NCBI GenBank assembly: GCA_028532985.1
Contig: JANCIK010000006.1
Coordinates: 3,286,001 to 3,350,000 of the forward strand
Direction: 5' to 3'
Length of the DNA: 64,000 nucleotides
From: Stropharia rugosoannulata
Lineage: Eukaryota > Basidiomycota > Agaricomycetes > Agaricales > Strophariaceae
The notes beneath the pieces were generated by a model. That model was not told the DNA's origin, did no database searches, and was given only the letters and a program-made list of their open reading frames with translations. A program made the position numbers and the translations under genes. This document shows positions 42,488-54,650 of this stretch, piece by piece; positions within the stretch are counted from its first letter, which is position 1; every line of letters starts with the position of its first letter.

Positions 42488-43725
42488 CTATCGCCAGGTG
42501 CCGCTGGAAGTAGCAGTGGCCGCACAACCGGTGGGGACGGTGTACGAGCGGTTGGGGTCGCTCTCCCATGTAACGGCGCCGCTGCTGGACACCTTGATGA
42601 ACTTGTACTGGAATGTTGTGCCGGCGGGCAGGGAGGTAGTGAGCGACCAGAGGGGGTTGGAGTTAGTGTATCCCGAAGCAGATAGCGCGATAGCGTTGGA
42701 TGGGTTCCAAGAACCGAGCTGAGAAATGGATCCAACGAGCTTGATGGTGTCTCCAACGACGGTAGTGACGAGCTCGTTGAAGGTGATAGCAACGCTAGAG
42801 GCAGGAGTGGCGCATGTAGGCGAAGTAGGTGATGTGATTGTTGATGTGGAGGTTGAGGTGGAGCTGATAGGTAGGACTGTCGATGTGGAAGGCGCACCTC
42901 CACCAGCTCCGCCGGTGATGGCGATGTCAGCGCAGGAGAGGTAGATCTGGCCGGTTTGGAAAGAGTTCCAGCGAAGGGACATGATAGTATGGTTGGAAGA
43001 GATGTTGGGGATCTTGACCTGCTTGGTGACAGTGTATCCTCCGGCGATGCTGGTGTAGCAAGACCCGAGGGCAGAGTTGTCGACACCCTGGCACTTAGAG
43101 CCACTGAAAGGCTCGCAAGTGAACCAATCGTTGCGGTAGCATGGCTGCCCAGGGGAGCAGTCGCCGCTGAACTCACAACTCTGGCCATTTACGTCGGTGC
43201 AGTCAAGAGTACCGGCTTCGAAGCAATCCTCAGCCTCCTGCTTCTCGTCTGCGGTGGGAAGATAACCGGGAGTTATCAGCTTGTCGACGATGCTCTGATC
43301 CTGGCAGATACGATAGGAAAACATTCCTCCGTGGTCACCATTGTGGTCGACACACCACTGAACAGTGGCCACAGATCCAGCAGTATACGTGATAACTGGG
43401 GTGTTGCCCCAGTTTGCTGCGGGATTGTTGTAATCCACGTTAACGCGAGCGTTAAAACCACAAGGACCACTGCGGCCAACAGGCGCTACAGTGAGGTCCG
43501 GCCAGGATGAGACGGGTTCAAGGATTGCACATTCGGGGCACGTATCAATACCAGCCTAACAAATAAACAATACGTGAACAACGAGCTCGCGAATTCATCC
43601 TCAATGGACATGCATACCTCGTGTCCCAGGCGGCTTCGGCTTGAGGGGATGGTCATGTATCCATGTCCATAGACAGACGTCGCAAACGATAAAGCGGCGG
43701 TAACAAAGAGAGAAAGAGACTTCAT
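42488..43725 (-). CDS. Secreted AA13-type lytic polysaccharide monooxygenase with C-terminal CBM20
   Basis: Exons 43725-43618 and 43555-42488, joined by a 62-nt intron (GAG|GTATGC...GTTAG|GCT), encode 391 residues. A 20-residue signal peptide ([20 protein letters not shown]) is followed directly by [16 protein letters not shown], so the mature protein would start with His, as required for the copper histidine brace. The second brace His lies in [18 protein letters not shown], and a conserved Tyr in [12 protein letters not shown] is the candidate axial residue. The catalytic domain is Cys-rich ([15 protein letters not shown]). A Ser/Thr linker (about residue 270-290) leads to a starch-binding CBM20: [59 protein letters not shown]13 enzymes oxidatively cleave starch/amylose, so extracellular starch breakdown is the likely role. 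Hybrid naming is by motif only. Confidence 0.9.
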
Positions 43726-44769
43726 CGTCGTGGCCGAATGTAGAAAAAATTTGAATGCGACTTGAAGCTGAAAATTTAGAGAATTTGAAGGCGACCTTTA
43801 TACCGCCTGTTAGCGTCCCCAATATTGACGACACGGACCTAGTAAGACCTAGTCCGACCTATTGAGCCAGTCGTCCGAGGCAATTATTTACCTGCGTCAT
43901 ATGCCGTGTGGTACTCGCGTGGCACCAAGTACTTCTCCACAATCTTCCACAATGTAGTATTGCCTCGATCAGCGTCACCCATGTCTGTCAAACTGTTCTT
44001 TAGGCAATCCAGTCAGGAAAACGTCAATAATTTGACAGGGAGAGCCCAGCTAGGAAGGTAAGGCACAAATAACATGCCAACAGGTCTAAACGGGCCATCG
44101 TCTGACCTCTTGGCAGCGTCCGTGGACGTCAATTGGGTGTCCCGTTGTTCTGAGACGAGTCTACAAGGGAGATCTCGTCCGCATCATCGGGTTAGTAAAT
44201 ATACCACAGCATACCACCTAAGTAGTTTAACAGGGTACTGTCTGGTACTGACGAGTTATGCCAAGACGGACAGAGTGAGAAGCTCAAAGTCAAATAAATG
44301 AGAGAGGTCGTCTGACTTCATCTGGCTGCTTTGTCGTAGTTTGTCACATGTTTTGTCGTAGTCGCAGAGTATTGCAGAATCTAGATTCGTTGTCTGAAGT
44401 AGTCTGAAATGCATACGCAATAGGCGTACCGAGAAAAAACCGGAGGAGCTAGCTCTCCAGACACCCGAGAGGTTCAACGAGGACCAGGTACTCAGTGATC
44501 ATAAGAGTGTATGGGAGAAGCATTCCCAGACATTTCCCCGTGGCCTTCAGATACACGTGGCCTTCAGATACAAGTTCATGTGAGGACGAGTAGAATAAAG
44601 CCAACGAGGGCAGCAGATTGTACTATTGCAGCCTAGACGGAGTAAACGAGCCGGATCTTGAAGAAAGCCAAGTACACATGTGCAGAATTTTGGCTCTTCT
44701 CTCTTTCCGTCCCATATGCTCCCAGCCACGCTCAACCTTTATTTCATTTTGCGATCGGTCATGATATAC

Positions 44770-44808
<39 letters not shown>

Positions 44809-46148
44809 AAGAAGTTGACAAACATCATAGATGGCAAGAGGGAGCGCACATAGCGGACATACGACACGTGGCAGTAAATTGGTCCCGGTAGAGCCTTCGC
44901 AACAGATATGTATCAGGTGGGGCAGTGGCTGGTTTAAACTTTACTGCACCCGTGCCCCACATCTGGGGTATTTTGGAAATGTGTTGAAGCCTGTGTACTT
45001 ACATACCCCGTTGCGCATGGATTAGGTCTGTTCCTAAGAAAACACACGACGGCGGTTCTAGATTAGCACGGAGTATTCATCTTAGGCCACGCGAGGCCAC
45101 GCGGAATGGTGAGAGCCTATCGTCTACGAGGAAGTGTGCTGCGAAGTTGTGCCCCAATGACGTTCGTTCTTGGAAATTGAATTTGAAACTTGATGTAACC
45201 GGTGTACAACCTTGGTACAACCGGTATATTACCGGTTCAGAACAGTATTGAGTACTAAGTCAAAGGAGTGGAGGCGAGTTGCATCATTTATGAAGGGTTT
45301 GCCCGTAGTCGAATGCGTCGACAATGCGAAACAGAAGCGTGAATGATTGACGGTTGAAACGACAGGTAGTAAGTAGTTGCAGTCAACAAAGCAACAACAA
45401 AATAACAACAAAGCTCTTCAGTTAGTTTACCTTTGTTATTTTCAGATAGGCTTCTCGGCATTTCGGGCCGATACAACATTCATAGGCAAGGTGGTCAAGC
45501 CGAGTCCTTGCTGATTTTGACTGATTTTGACCTCCGAAAAATCTCCTCTTGCTATCGGTGCTAAGCTAATACGAAGGTTGTAGGTCAATCTATTACGTAG
45601 AACGCTCTTATGAGTGAGCTTCTAAGTTGGTAGAACTTGAGACATGAACTCAACAATCTTGATAAAGGGAGTTTTAAGGCCGTTGAGTCGCGCTCAAGTC
45701 GCGCCACCAACGCGCTACCTCATGTCAGGTGTCACCCTATGTCAACTTTTCAAGTAAAAGTGATGACTTGACTCGGACGTGCTATGTATGTTAACTGCTT
45801 TTACCCCATTTTGTCAATATTTCTTTGATTTGTTGAGTTGCATCGAGTTCCGTTGCTAATAATTTCACTGAACATTAGAGAGTCGTATAGGCTCGTGCAT
45901 ATGTACAAAATCCTTTATTCTGTTATAATAATTTTGTCCTTATCATTTTTTGTTATCAACGTTAAAAGTACAACATTTTGACATGTTTCTGTAATAATAA
46001 AGAGTCAATAGGTCAGAAATAAGTATAGTCGCATCTAGTAGGGTTCGCCATATACAAAAGGGTGCGCGTGCGCTGCCTATAAGTACAGAAAATCCATATA
46101 GTCCAGTATCGGTAACGACACACTAGTGCACGCCCATCCTCGCCCATC
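43726..46148. other. Intergenic, no gene recognised
   Basis: About 2.4 kb. Contains a 17-18-bp tandem pair (CGTGGCCTTCAGATACA) near 44540-44575 and a long poly(A) run at 44772-44806. No supported coding sequence. Confidence 0.5.
44772..44806 (+). repeat. Poly(A) run, 35 A
   Basis: Uninterrupted A35 in an intergenic region, followed by GGAAGAAG. It could be a simple repeat or the tail of a retroposed sequence; no SINE body or target duplication was recognised. Confidence 0.9.
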
Positions 46149-47671
46149 TCACGCGGGCTTGCCGAAAAAATGTGTGATATGGAAAAAGATCGAACGCCCC
46201 TCACCGCGGTCTCGCTTCTTCGCTATCTTCTTCAACCCCATCTTCAAGCTGTTCTTGCGCTGTTTGCGATTCAGAGCAGGTACGGGTGGGGGCACATTAG
46301 CCGCCCTCTTACCCGTGCCGCCCGCCCGTTTCTCTGAGGCGCGTTTACGGATGGAAACAACATCGCGGCGGGACCGCGCACGGCTGGCTCGCCTTGCGCA
46401 GACGTCGCCCGCTTTAGGGAGATCGGGGAGGGGCTGAACCCCATAGATAAGCACGTCAATAGCGCGGATGTAGTCGTAGTCGGCACAGATGTCCTCGCTG
46501 CAGCGCGAAACACCAGCTTCATGTTGCTCGGTCGAGTATTTTTCGACTGGGGATGGCGCATCGTGATCAGGGGGAAGGTCGGCATGCCGCAAGACGCGGT
46601 GTGGGCTGGCAAGGCTGGGGCAGGGCTGGAGGCTAAGTCTGGGGCTTTCCGTGTCCATGTGCTTCGCTTTCTGAGACGGACTGCCATCGACGAGGGTGCG
46701 CAAGGTCGAAGATGTTATGTTTGTGCCTGTAGATATCCTCAAGCGAGAGCGTGTGTTGAAGCGCAATGCGTCGTCCTTTGCAGGAGGTATAGGCGGACCC
46801 TGCATCGTGTTATCAGACCGAACAGAGGACGTGTCCTTTGTATCTCCGTCTCTCGTGTCAGATACGGTCCTGGTATCGTATTCGTCCGGCGGGTCAGAAA
46901 ACCGGCTACGCGGCGCGCTCGATTGGCTATACATAGAAAGTGAAGTAGCAACCGATGCAGCTTGGGAGGACCTGCGCGGCCTTGACAAAGTGAAATCAGT
47001 TTCGTTGTCGTTGAAGAGCTTCGAGTCGAACTGGAGCGAAGGGAGCAAGGTGGCTGTCGAGGCCGCAGCACTGGAAGTCATTTTTTCGGCCAAAGGAGAG
47101 GTCGAGGAAACCCTTCGTAGAACAGGCCGTGATATTGGACTGCCTCCGATTGGGAGCATGGGAGACTTGGAGATGACGTATGAAGTGGAAGGCGAATCCG
47201 GTCTGTTGAACCAAGAGGGCAGCTGAGGAGACTGGGGAGACTTGCGCGCTCGCTGTGGTTGCATGGACCTGCTAAGCCACATGGACTCATCTCGCAAGCC
47301 AGGAAGAGGGAGGCTGGTCCGCGATGGCGTTGGCGAAACGTTGGATGGGAAGGTGATCATTGTCCGAACAGGCTCAATGTAGGTCATCGGTCTCGGATGA
47401 GCGGGTTCCTTTGCAGCCCTTGGACGGGGATCAGCAGCGATGGTGCGCCTCTTTTTAAGGACGGCTTTATGTCGTAAGTGAAAAAGAGTTAGAGACGTTT
47501 TGACTAAACCATTTACCAAATGTTTTACGACTTACCGCGAGCTTGGCACTTCTTCAAAGCCTGCTTCTGAAGAATCAATGGGCTAGATATAGGATAATAG
47601 GAAATAGGAGGGCTCATCAATACCCAGCCATCATCTGTGTCGACAGAACTTTGTAAGTCAGTACGGGACAT
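46149..47671 (-). CDS. Uncharacterised Ser/Pro/Arg-rich protein (483 aa)
   Basis: Exon 1 47671-47536 and exon 2 47464-46149 are joined by a 71-nt intron (CGCG|GTAAGT...AAAG|CC). The start MSRTDLQSSVDTDDGWVLM is chosen because the ATG opens a frame that splices cleanly. The body is low complexity with many SP/TP sites (possible kinase targets), a motif DYDYIRAIDVLIYGVQPLPD near residue 385-405, and a strongly basic C-terminus (KMGLKKIAKKRDRGEG) ending SIFFHITHFFGKPA. There is no signal peptide or membrane segment. Not recognised; possibly a signalling or scaffold protein, but that is guesswork. Confidence 0.75.
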
Positions 47672-48289
47672 CGTGTTGGAAAGGGGTACGGTAGCCGCCT
47701 TAACGATTTCGCGCAGCTTGGATGCAAATCCCGACCTTCGCCCATTGAGTGCTTATATGTCTCATCTGCTAATTTACCTTTTCCGAACTTGCAGCGGCGG
47801 TAGAGGCAGCGCTGTCATGGTAAGTCATGATCTGTCAGTCTTCCGTAAGAGGTAGCGGAAGAAGCGTGGCTTTCGTTGACAAGTAGTACTGGGAAGCCAG
47901 CCATCATGTAGTCGTTTATAGCCCAATTTATCTTGGGTGGGAATTCTCAGTGGCTCGGTCGCACATATTTAGGTATTAGAGGAGGAAAAAGAAGAAAATC
48001 CGAATATGTTTTCTGTTTATAGCACACCTACGGGGATTGACTGGTAAATTAGAGACAAACTAGGTAACTTCGGTAAAACCAACTCACCCAAGTCAAGACT
48101 TCTAAAGCCTTTGCTGGCATTCGCCATTTTGAAAGAGGCTAAATATTTGCAATGGTCCCTTCAAGAGAGTGTACTGAACATCCTGTCCAGCCAAACGAGC
48201 AAATTAGTTTTGCACTCCCTACTTACAGGGATGCAACTGTATACATGTGGAATTATAGAAAAACGGAAACAGATGTAATATCAAAGTGA
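47672..48289. other. Intergenic between two minus-strand genes
   Basis: Holds the promoter of the 47671 gene and the 3' region of the MRPS29 gene. Nothing else recognised. Confidence 0.5.
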
Positions 48290-50101
48290 TTACGCGTCTA
48301 AAGTTGCAAGCAATCCTTTCCAGACGAAATCCCGTGCATTTCCCCCTGATTCGGTGTATTTTCCCAAGAAAGCTTCATCATAGAAGAAATTATCTGCGGT
48401 ATCAAGGCGTGAGTAATTGAACAAGCTAGGAACACGGACCGAGTTATTGTTAGAAAGGGATAAATGTACTCACCCCTCCCGAAGACATGTTGTTGCTTCC
48501 AAATCTCAAATATGCCAGCGGCCTCCGCCAGTGTCAGTTTTTCTGGGACTTCAAAGTTCTTGATACCCTGCGCATACTCTAGTAGGACCTTATCGCGCTT
48601 CTCATACGGAGAGACGATTCGATAATTCTCATCGTGCAGATTAAGAGAATCCCGAAGTTCTAATGGGATAGGATGGGTAGTTCTAGAGGCTGATATGGCA
48701 CCCAGGACGGCGCCCCTTTTCTATAGTAAATTACTGAGTGAGAGATACAGAGAGAAAATCTTGAAACATACGAATGACCGCTTGCTAGACATGTATTCCA
48801 GGAGAAGCCTAGGTACCGACAAATGATAAGATTTGATATGTTGGTACTGTGGATCGCGGTACGCGCTTTTGCCATAGAGCGTCTGCAGGTCGTCAATAGC
48901 GAGCAACACGGGGTGCCTGTACAACGTTTAGGGATGTTCAATTTGTTGATGATATAAACTTACATAGTTTGGACCTCGAGGGACTTCATCACAGCATCGA
49001 GATACAGAGGTGCCTGAGCCATGCTACGCGTTCTTTCGGCGATTGCACTCTCAATAACACGGACAAGGGAGGTACCCTTAGGTATCACAGATTTTTCTAG
49101 GACCAAGTCTTCGTTCAGGAGGATGGTCTGCAAAAGTTCTTTGTTCACTGTTAACATGCGCTGCAGGACCTGGAAAGAGTACGACGGCTGTAAGTATGTT
49201 TGCGTGCGGATGTCATAGATATAGCTCGTGGTCGAATTCACTAGGTCGACTGCTCGTGGAATGTAAATGACAACCCATTTTCGCTGAGTACATGATTCGA
49301 CTGCTTGAAGGAGCACGAAACTCTTTCCGCACCCCGGCCGCCCAGCTTGGAAGAATTATGAGGAGCGGAGGGGTTAAAGTGAATACTGGACATACTCAGG
49401 ACCACGCAGTTCTCTGTACTGCTTTTTTGTTCAGCCGCTGTCAACATTATGCTCATGTCTCTGGTAGCTTCTCGGACAACCGTGTACGGTTTTGAGAGTA
49501 GTTTAAACTAAGAATACAGGTTATACAAAGAACGAAGTTAAAGGCAAGAAATAAGACGCACTTCCAACCAAAGCTTTTTTGGAATACCAAATTTGACCAT
49601 CGGGTCGTTGTCCGAAGGGTCGATAACGAAAGGTTTCCCAATAGAACTAGAGTCTCGAATAACTCTCTGATATGATATCAGAATAGTCATATATGCATAG
49701 ACAGAATAGGAACACAGACAGGTTTGAAGGCTGGCGGGTTGAATGGGGATTCCGGTACCAACAGTGGGGAAAGGACCTGGTCCTTCTGTTCCTTCATGGG
49801 TACGTACATCTATAGTAGAATTAGCAAGCGTTCAAAGTGAAGCGTTGGTAATTCGAGTACCTTGATCACAGCTCTCTTTTTACCCAGCTTCTTCTCAGGC
49901 GCTTGATTATTCTGCAAATATCCTGCCTCTATAAAGTCGTTATAGGGCCGGGTAATCATGACGATTCGGGTGCGACATACTTCCTACAAGACCAGGCTCT
50001 CCAGCCGCATAGCTCCGTGTCCCGAGGACACCCTGTGCCCTCAAAGCTCGCGACAAGGTCGTCGACGGTCCCGCCCGGGATACATTGGACAGCAATGACA
50101 T
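48290..50101 (-). CDS. RSM23: Mitochondrial small-subunit ribosomal protein mS29 (DAP3/Rsm23), 467 aa
   Basis: Nine exons: 50101-49981, 49922-49861, 49809-49720, 49666-49562, 49507-49396, 49345-48964, 48916-48772, 48720-48470 and 48425-48290. All joins are GT-AG and keep one frame. The N-terminus MSLLSNVSRAGPSTTLSRAL, rich in Arg/Ser without acids, is a likely mitochondrial presequence. A P-loop, VLTGRPGCGKSFVLLQAVES, lies at about residue 130-150, and a Walker-B-like PVLLAIDDLQTLYG near 290. The C-terminal part (KRGAVLGAISASRTTHPIP, YEKRDKVLLEYAQGIKNFEV, GGNARDFVWKGLL) matches the DAP3 family. The product is the GTP-binding component of the mitoribosomal small subunit. The last intron uses GTACAT because the nearby GTGAGT would break the frame. 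Confidence 0.92.
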
Positions 50102-50712
50102 GTTGGACTGGTGAAGACCGTTAAGTGATACGTTGTTAGCTATGAATTTGTTCGCACCTTTTCCCTCGTCGAAGCCTCTCCGGCTACAGATGTAAGGAAT
50201 GGAACACGGGGCGCCAAAGAAGGAGGAAGCCAATGTCAAGTACATGCGCTGCTGGTTGGCGGCGACAACGAGCAAAAATCAATCACGTGATTGAGTGTAC
50301 CGGCCAACTCCGTGTATTGCGGATAACCGGCCCGCCTGTATCGCCTATTATTCTTGCCCAACTCAAGCCCAACTTGCCCTACCACAACCTTACCAATGCC
50401 CTATGAACAGCCTACCAGCAACTACATTATTCCAAATGTAGTATTGTGTCCAGTGAAAGGTAGAAAACTGGCTCTGTGATATCAATCATAATAGCATGTT
50501 GCTATTCCCGACTTGCGGTGAACTTGTGCGGATATTTACTTGCAAGTACAACTTATAGAACCTCCAACGCCTGTATACACGTCCTCCCCGAGTTATATAG
50601 AACTCTGTCAGATCCAGCGACGTCGAGCTCAGCACTCGACAGTTTCTCCAAGTGTTAATGATAGGAGAGATCCAGCTTTGACCTGCCATTTTATAATGTG
50701 TGCAAGCGCTGG
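50102..50712. other. Intergenic between mS29 and the RCC1-repeat gene
   Basis: Upstream region of mS29 and downstream of the RCC1 gene; no other gene recognised. Confidence 0.5.
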
Positions 50713-51942
50713 CTATGGTACGACTCGCTCCGTCAGAATCCAACTCGTTCCTAGCCCTGCCCATGTCTTTCTAATCATCACGTTCTCTTCTTTGGAGGGA
50801 TACAATCTGGTTGGAAACGGGATATCTTGGGTGTGCCCAAGTCCTAGATTCCCGTGCTCGTTCCAGCCCCATCCCCACAGCCGCGGCGAATCGATCGTGG
50901 ACAATTTTTCAAGCACAAGGACATGCTCGCTACCGCAGGATACAGAGAGAGATTTGGCTTCGGAAAAGACAATTTTTCCCGTTGTAGGTCCACCCTCTGA
51001 CGACTTCCACCCAAGCTGACTGTGCGAATGACTCCCAGAGGAATTTATGGTCCAAATCTCTCCGTCACGTTCTACAGCGTATGTGCCGTTCCAAGTGCAG
51101 CAGGTCATCTGTATGCTCGCATTTCGAATGGTCAGATCACGAACAACTTCTAATTGGCCCTTTCTATTCGATCCGAGTCCAAGCAGCTCTCCAGTATTAT
51201 ATAGGACCACAGTATGTTGCATTCCTAATGCCATAGAGTTGATGTTATTAGGATCAATGGCAATAATTTGTGGAGTCGTTGTAAACGGGACGCTGAGTTC
51301 TCCCAGTTGGCCGTGTCGAGCAGTACCCCAGCCAAGGAGATGTGAGCCAGAGGCGGTGATTAATTGCACAATGACATGATGCTGGCCGCAATAGATTCCA
51401 GGAACAGTGTATTTTTCGTCAAGGTTGAACTCGATGACATAGAAATCACGCAGTCCTTTTTGAGATTTCTCTATTCCGCCAGCACCTAGATCTCCATAAT
51501 CATCAGAACCCATCGAAATGACTACATCTTTCTCTCCTTCCTTTGAGAGGACCACAAAGCTTGTTTCCCATGTTGCCCCAATCGCTTTGATAACATGTTG
51601 TTCCAGCGATGACTCGTCCAGGGCAAGATCCAGCTTGTGGATAACACCTGTTGATGATACATTTTGTCTGTAGTTCCTACCAAGTTGCCCTTTACGACCA
51701 TCTCCACAACCCCATAGCTCTCTAGCCTTCTCGCCCAACTCTAATAGAAGAAGGGTATGGTTAGCTCCGCAAGCGATATCAAGGATGCTTGCGCCGCAGG
51801 GTATGATTGATGGCGGAAAGCCTGCAAAGCTACATGGCTGGAACAAGTGGGCATCTTCAACGGATCCATTCCCCAGTTGACCTTGCGCGTTCGATCCACA
51901 AGAAAGTAAAGTGAATAAAGATGTGGTCATGGAACAGGACAA
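50713..51942 (-). CDS. RCC1-repeat protein, ATS1-like (409 aa, intronless)
   Basis: A single frame encodes a predicted beta-propeller of RCC1 repeats, with recurring Gly-rich blades: LLSCGSNAQGQLGNGS, LWGCGDGRKGQLGRN, VISMGSDDYGDLGAGG, LLGWGTARHGQLGELS, LLGLGSNRKGQLEVV, the SHSQLGW blade, and LWGWGWNEHGNLGLG. The length fits a small RCC1/ATS1-type protein; substrate or GTPase partner cannot be told from sequence. Met1 (51942) or Met5 (51930, MTTSLF) could be the start. No signal peptide or membrane segment. Confidence 0.9.
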   Translation of the reverse strand: MSCSMTTSLFTLLSCGSNAQGQLGNGSVEDAHLFQPCSFAGFPPSIIPCGASILDIACGANHTLLLLELGEKARELWGCGDGRKGQLGRNYRQNVSSTGVIHKLDLALDESSLEQHVIKAIGATWETSFVVLSKEGEKDVVISMGSDDYGDLGAGGIEKSQKGLRDFYVIEFNLDEKYTVPGIYCGQHHVIVQLITASGSHLLGWGTARHGQLGELSVPFTTTPQIIAIDPNNINSMALGMQHTVVLYNTGELLGLGSNRKGQLEVVRDLTIRNASIQMTCCTWNGTYAVERDGEIWTINSSGSHSHSQLGWKSSEGGPTTGKIVFSEAKSLSVSCGSEHVLVLEKLSTIDSPRLWGWGWNEHGNLGLGHTQDIPFPTRLYPSKEENVMIRKTWAGLGTSWILTERVVP

Positions 51943-52646
51943 AGTGAAGGAGAACTGTGTTGTCCGATGTTTACTCGTAAGCTTTAACTTCCGCTCGCGG
52001 TGCGGCCGGTGATCACTTCATGCAACTCGTCCGACTCCCGTGGCCATGTCCTCAATACCCCCAGCACAAATTTAAAATACAACAAACGAACTGAAAGACA
52101 TATGTATGGCCATTCCAACGACTTCTCTGAGTTAGAAAGGTGGCAACCACCTGAGGGAACATAAGTAATACTTTGCTACAGTATATCGACAGCTATTGAC
52201 AGTAAAAGCCGCCGAGATTCAAATTACACTTACATACGTCCAGTTTCTGTCTTCGTAACGTTATTTTCTCTTGCTTCATACATAACAACTCTACCACAGT
52301 GCATTTGGTCGGTACACTCTTCGTCCCTCAAGACCAGGGGGAAAGGGAGAAGGAAAGTAAAACGCTTGCTTGACGGATCTAGTGTGATTTTAGCCCCTAG
52401 TGCCCCCTGCAAAAAGCACTTGGGCGCGGATGTCTAGATCGCCAAGAGCACTACGAGTAGAGACCAACGTTCTTCAAATTTTTCCCGCTGAAGTCACTGA
52501 AGTCATCCATGTCTTTCTTTCATCGGCATTGCGAATCCGGTGGCGCTTGGCAGCGAGCACACCATCCCGAAGATGTATGTTCCGTGGGCCTACATAAATA
52601 AAGAACAGCTAGGGCTGGAATAACGCCTCCCTTTTAGACCACCATC
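51943..52646. promoter_or_regulatory. Divergent intergenic region between RCC1-repeat and F-box genes
   Basis: 704 bp between start codons on opposite strands. No further gene recognised. Confidence 0.5.
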
Positions 52647-54431
52647 ATGTTGAACTTCCTATCATTGCCTCCTGAACTTATAGAAAAGATCTCTGACCAG
52701 GTCAGTACATTTAACAGTCGCTCGGCATCTCGAAGTACCGTCTCATAGTTCTTAGATCGAAGGACTTTACAAAAAGAACCTTCGGCTTGTGTGCAGACAA
52801 CTGAATACCATCGTTGAGCACCAGCTCTTCGCGAACATTGTCATCAAGTATAGCAACTACCAGCCTGAGCTCATTTGCGAGCAGCTGGAAGCGTTGGCAA
52901 CGAGAACGACGACTGCGTGGCTCCATGCGCGATCACTCGAGATCCGTGGTTTCAGTGCCGACTCACATTTAGGCGCCAGGTCGCGATCGCGCTCGGTCGA
53001 ACGCAGCAGCGGGTCGCGGTCGCGGAGTAGAGGCCCTCTGGCTGAACTACATCAACCAAGCAAGGACTTTTTAACCTTTCTCGGGCAAGCCATCAGCTCG
53101 CTGAGGAAGGTCCGCGAAGTATGGTGCGCACAGTTCAACAATCACGTCATGAACTAAGTAGACATTATGACTGATTCCACGGTTGCAGGTGGCACATTGG
53201 CGTGAATGACCCAGAGTGGACGCAAATCGTCGTAATGGATTCGCTCGTTTCGCTGCCCTACCTTGAAGTACTTCGCCTCTCGCTTGGTGGCGGGACCGCC
53301 GCAACCCTACGCCTCGAACAGCTGACCAACTTACGGCGCATAACCATCTCGGGGCACTGCGCCGATGCGCGCACGGATGTTGTCTTGGGTCTCCGCACGC
53401 TAATCTCCAATTCACCGCAGCTGACACATCTTGACGTCACCCTGAAAGGGCGAGCAAACAGTACCGACGTTTCGACGCTGCACGACTTGCTTGGGGAAGT
53501 GCCAAGCTCCGCTCCGCTCGCGTTGACACATCTAACGCTGCAGAATTGGGGTATTCGCCTTGACGAGAGCATTTTGCCGAACTTGCACTCGCTGCATTCG
53601 CTGTCGTTGCACGACAATGTCGACACTCGTCGTGTATTGTCCATGGGGGCGGAAGATGGAACGATGGACGACCTTATTACCCGCATGGCAGCATGTTGTT
53701 CGTCGAATGATGAAATTTGGGATGCCCTTCGTAGAGACAGGATTTGGTTAAAGGAGATATCCACCGATGCTGTGACGGGCGCTCTGGTCGAGTATCTTGC
53801 AGCGTACTCTGGATTGCAAAGTTTGACGCTGGGCTCTGCCGTGGTCAACGATGGTTTGGTGTCGGATGCACTGGCCGTCAAGTTCTACAACGATGTCCTG
53901 CCCATGCATGCCAGGTCCTTAATTGCCCTCGAAATTACGCCAGAGTACGAAGGGAAGTGGTGTTTCGGGCGCCATAGTTGTGCTAGCATACTCCGATGCA
54001 CGCAGTTGCAGACATTGAAGATCCACATCAACTCGAAGGAGATCAATCGTGCGAAGAAGCAAGACGTCGTGGTAAGTCTCCGAATTCACCCTATGCTGTT
54101 TGATGGCAGAACATAACCATGTATATTCTCCCAGTGGACCCTCCTTGGGATTGCGGACGACCTACCACACCTTACACACCTTACCATAGCCTCTGCCGAT
54201 TCAGAAAGCAACCGCGGCGGCCGTAGCGGCAACCCATCGATCGGCCACATCTACCGCGTCAACAAGGAAATCACAGAAAGCGTCACAACGTACGGTCCTC
54301 TTGACTCCTCAGCCATATCCAAGGTCATCACAACTCCCGCCCGCGACTATGTTGCACGTTCCGACCCTAACGCAGGCGCTGGCCTATGGTATCGCTCATC
54401 CATGAGTCAAGGGAGTCATCTCGAACTATGA
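52647..54431 (+). CDS. F-box protein with leucine-rich-repeat-like C-terminal region (533 aa)
   Basis: Exons 52647-52700, 52756-53123, 53189-54071 and 54135-54431 join in one frame. The N-terminus LNFLSLPPELIEKISDQ plus IEGLYKKNLRLVCRQLNTIV is a basidiomycete-style F-box (about residues 4-45), which recruits Skp1 in SCF ubiquitin ligases. The remainder has irregular Leu-rich repeats (LPYLEVLRLSL, SPQLTHLDVTLKG, LALTHLTLQNWG, LHSLHSLSLHD, CTQLQTLKIHI, LPHLTHLTI), typical of fungal F-box substrate receptors. A short Arg/Ser insert (GARSRSRSVERSSG) lies at about residues 100-125. The second donor is GTGCGC. Its 3' end faces the GH47 gene, 219 bp away. The substrate is unknown. Confidence 0.85.
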
Positions 54432-54650
54432 CTCTTCTTTCCGGTTTCTTTTGGCGCACATTGGTTCGATACCCCGCATACAAACTAAAAGCATTAGCAT
54501 ATATGCAACAAAAACGAGTAGAGAGTGAATTGAAATCATTATTTATGTCGCACAGATATGTTATCGACGGTCGGAACTTGCTCGATTTAAAAGCACCACG
54601 AGATTAATAAGTACAATGAGGGTCCGTTAATTTACAGTATCGGCAGCAGC

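Noticed and set aside
46521..47226. Plus-strand ORFs inside 46149-47671
   Set aside because: Shadows of the minus-strand gene, which splices cleanly to an upstream ATG.
54455..54480. TTGGTTCGATACCCC resembling a tRNA T-arm
   Set aside because: No acceptor, D-arm or anticodon arm could be found at the right spacing; it lies in the 3' flank of the F-box gene.
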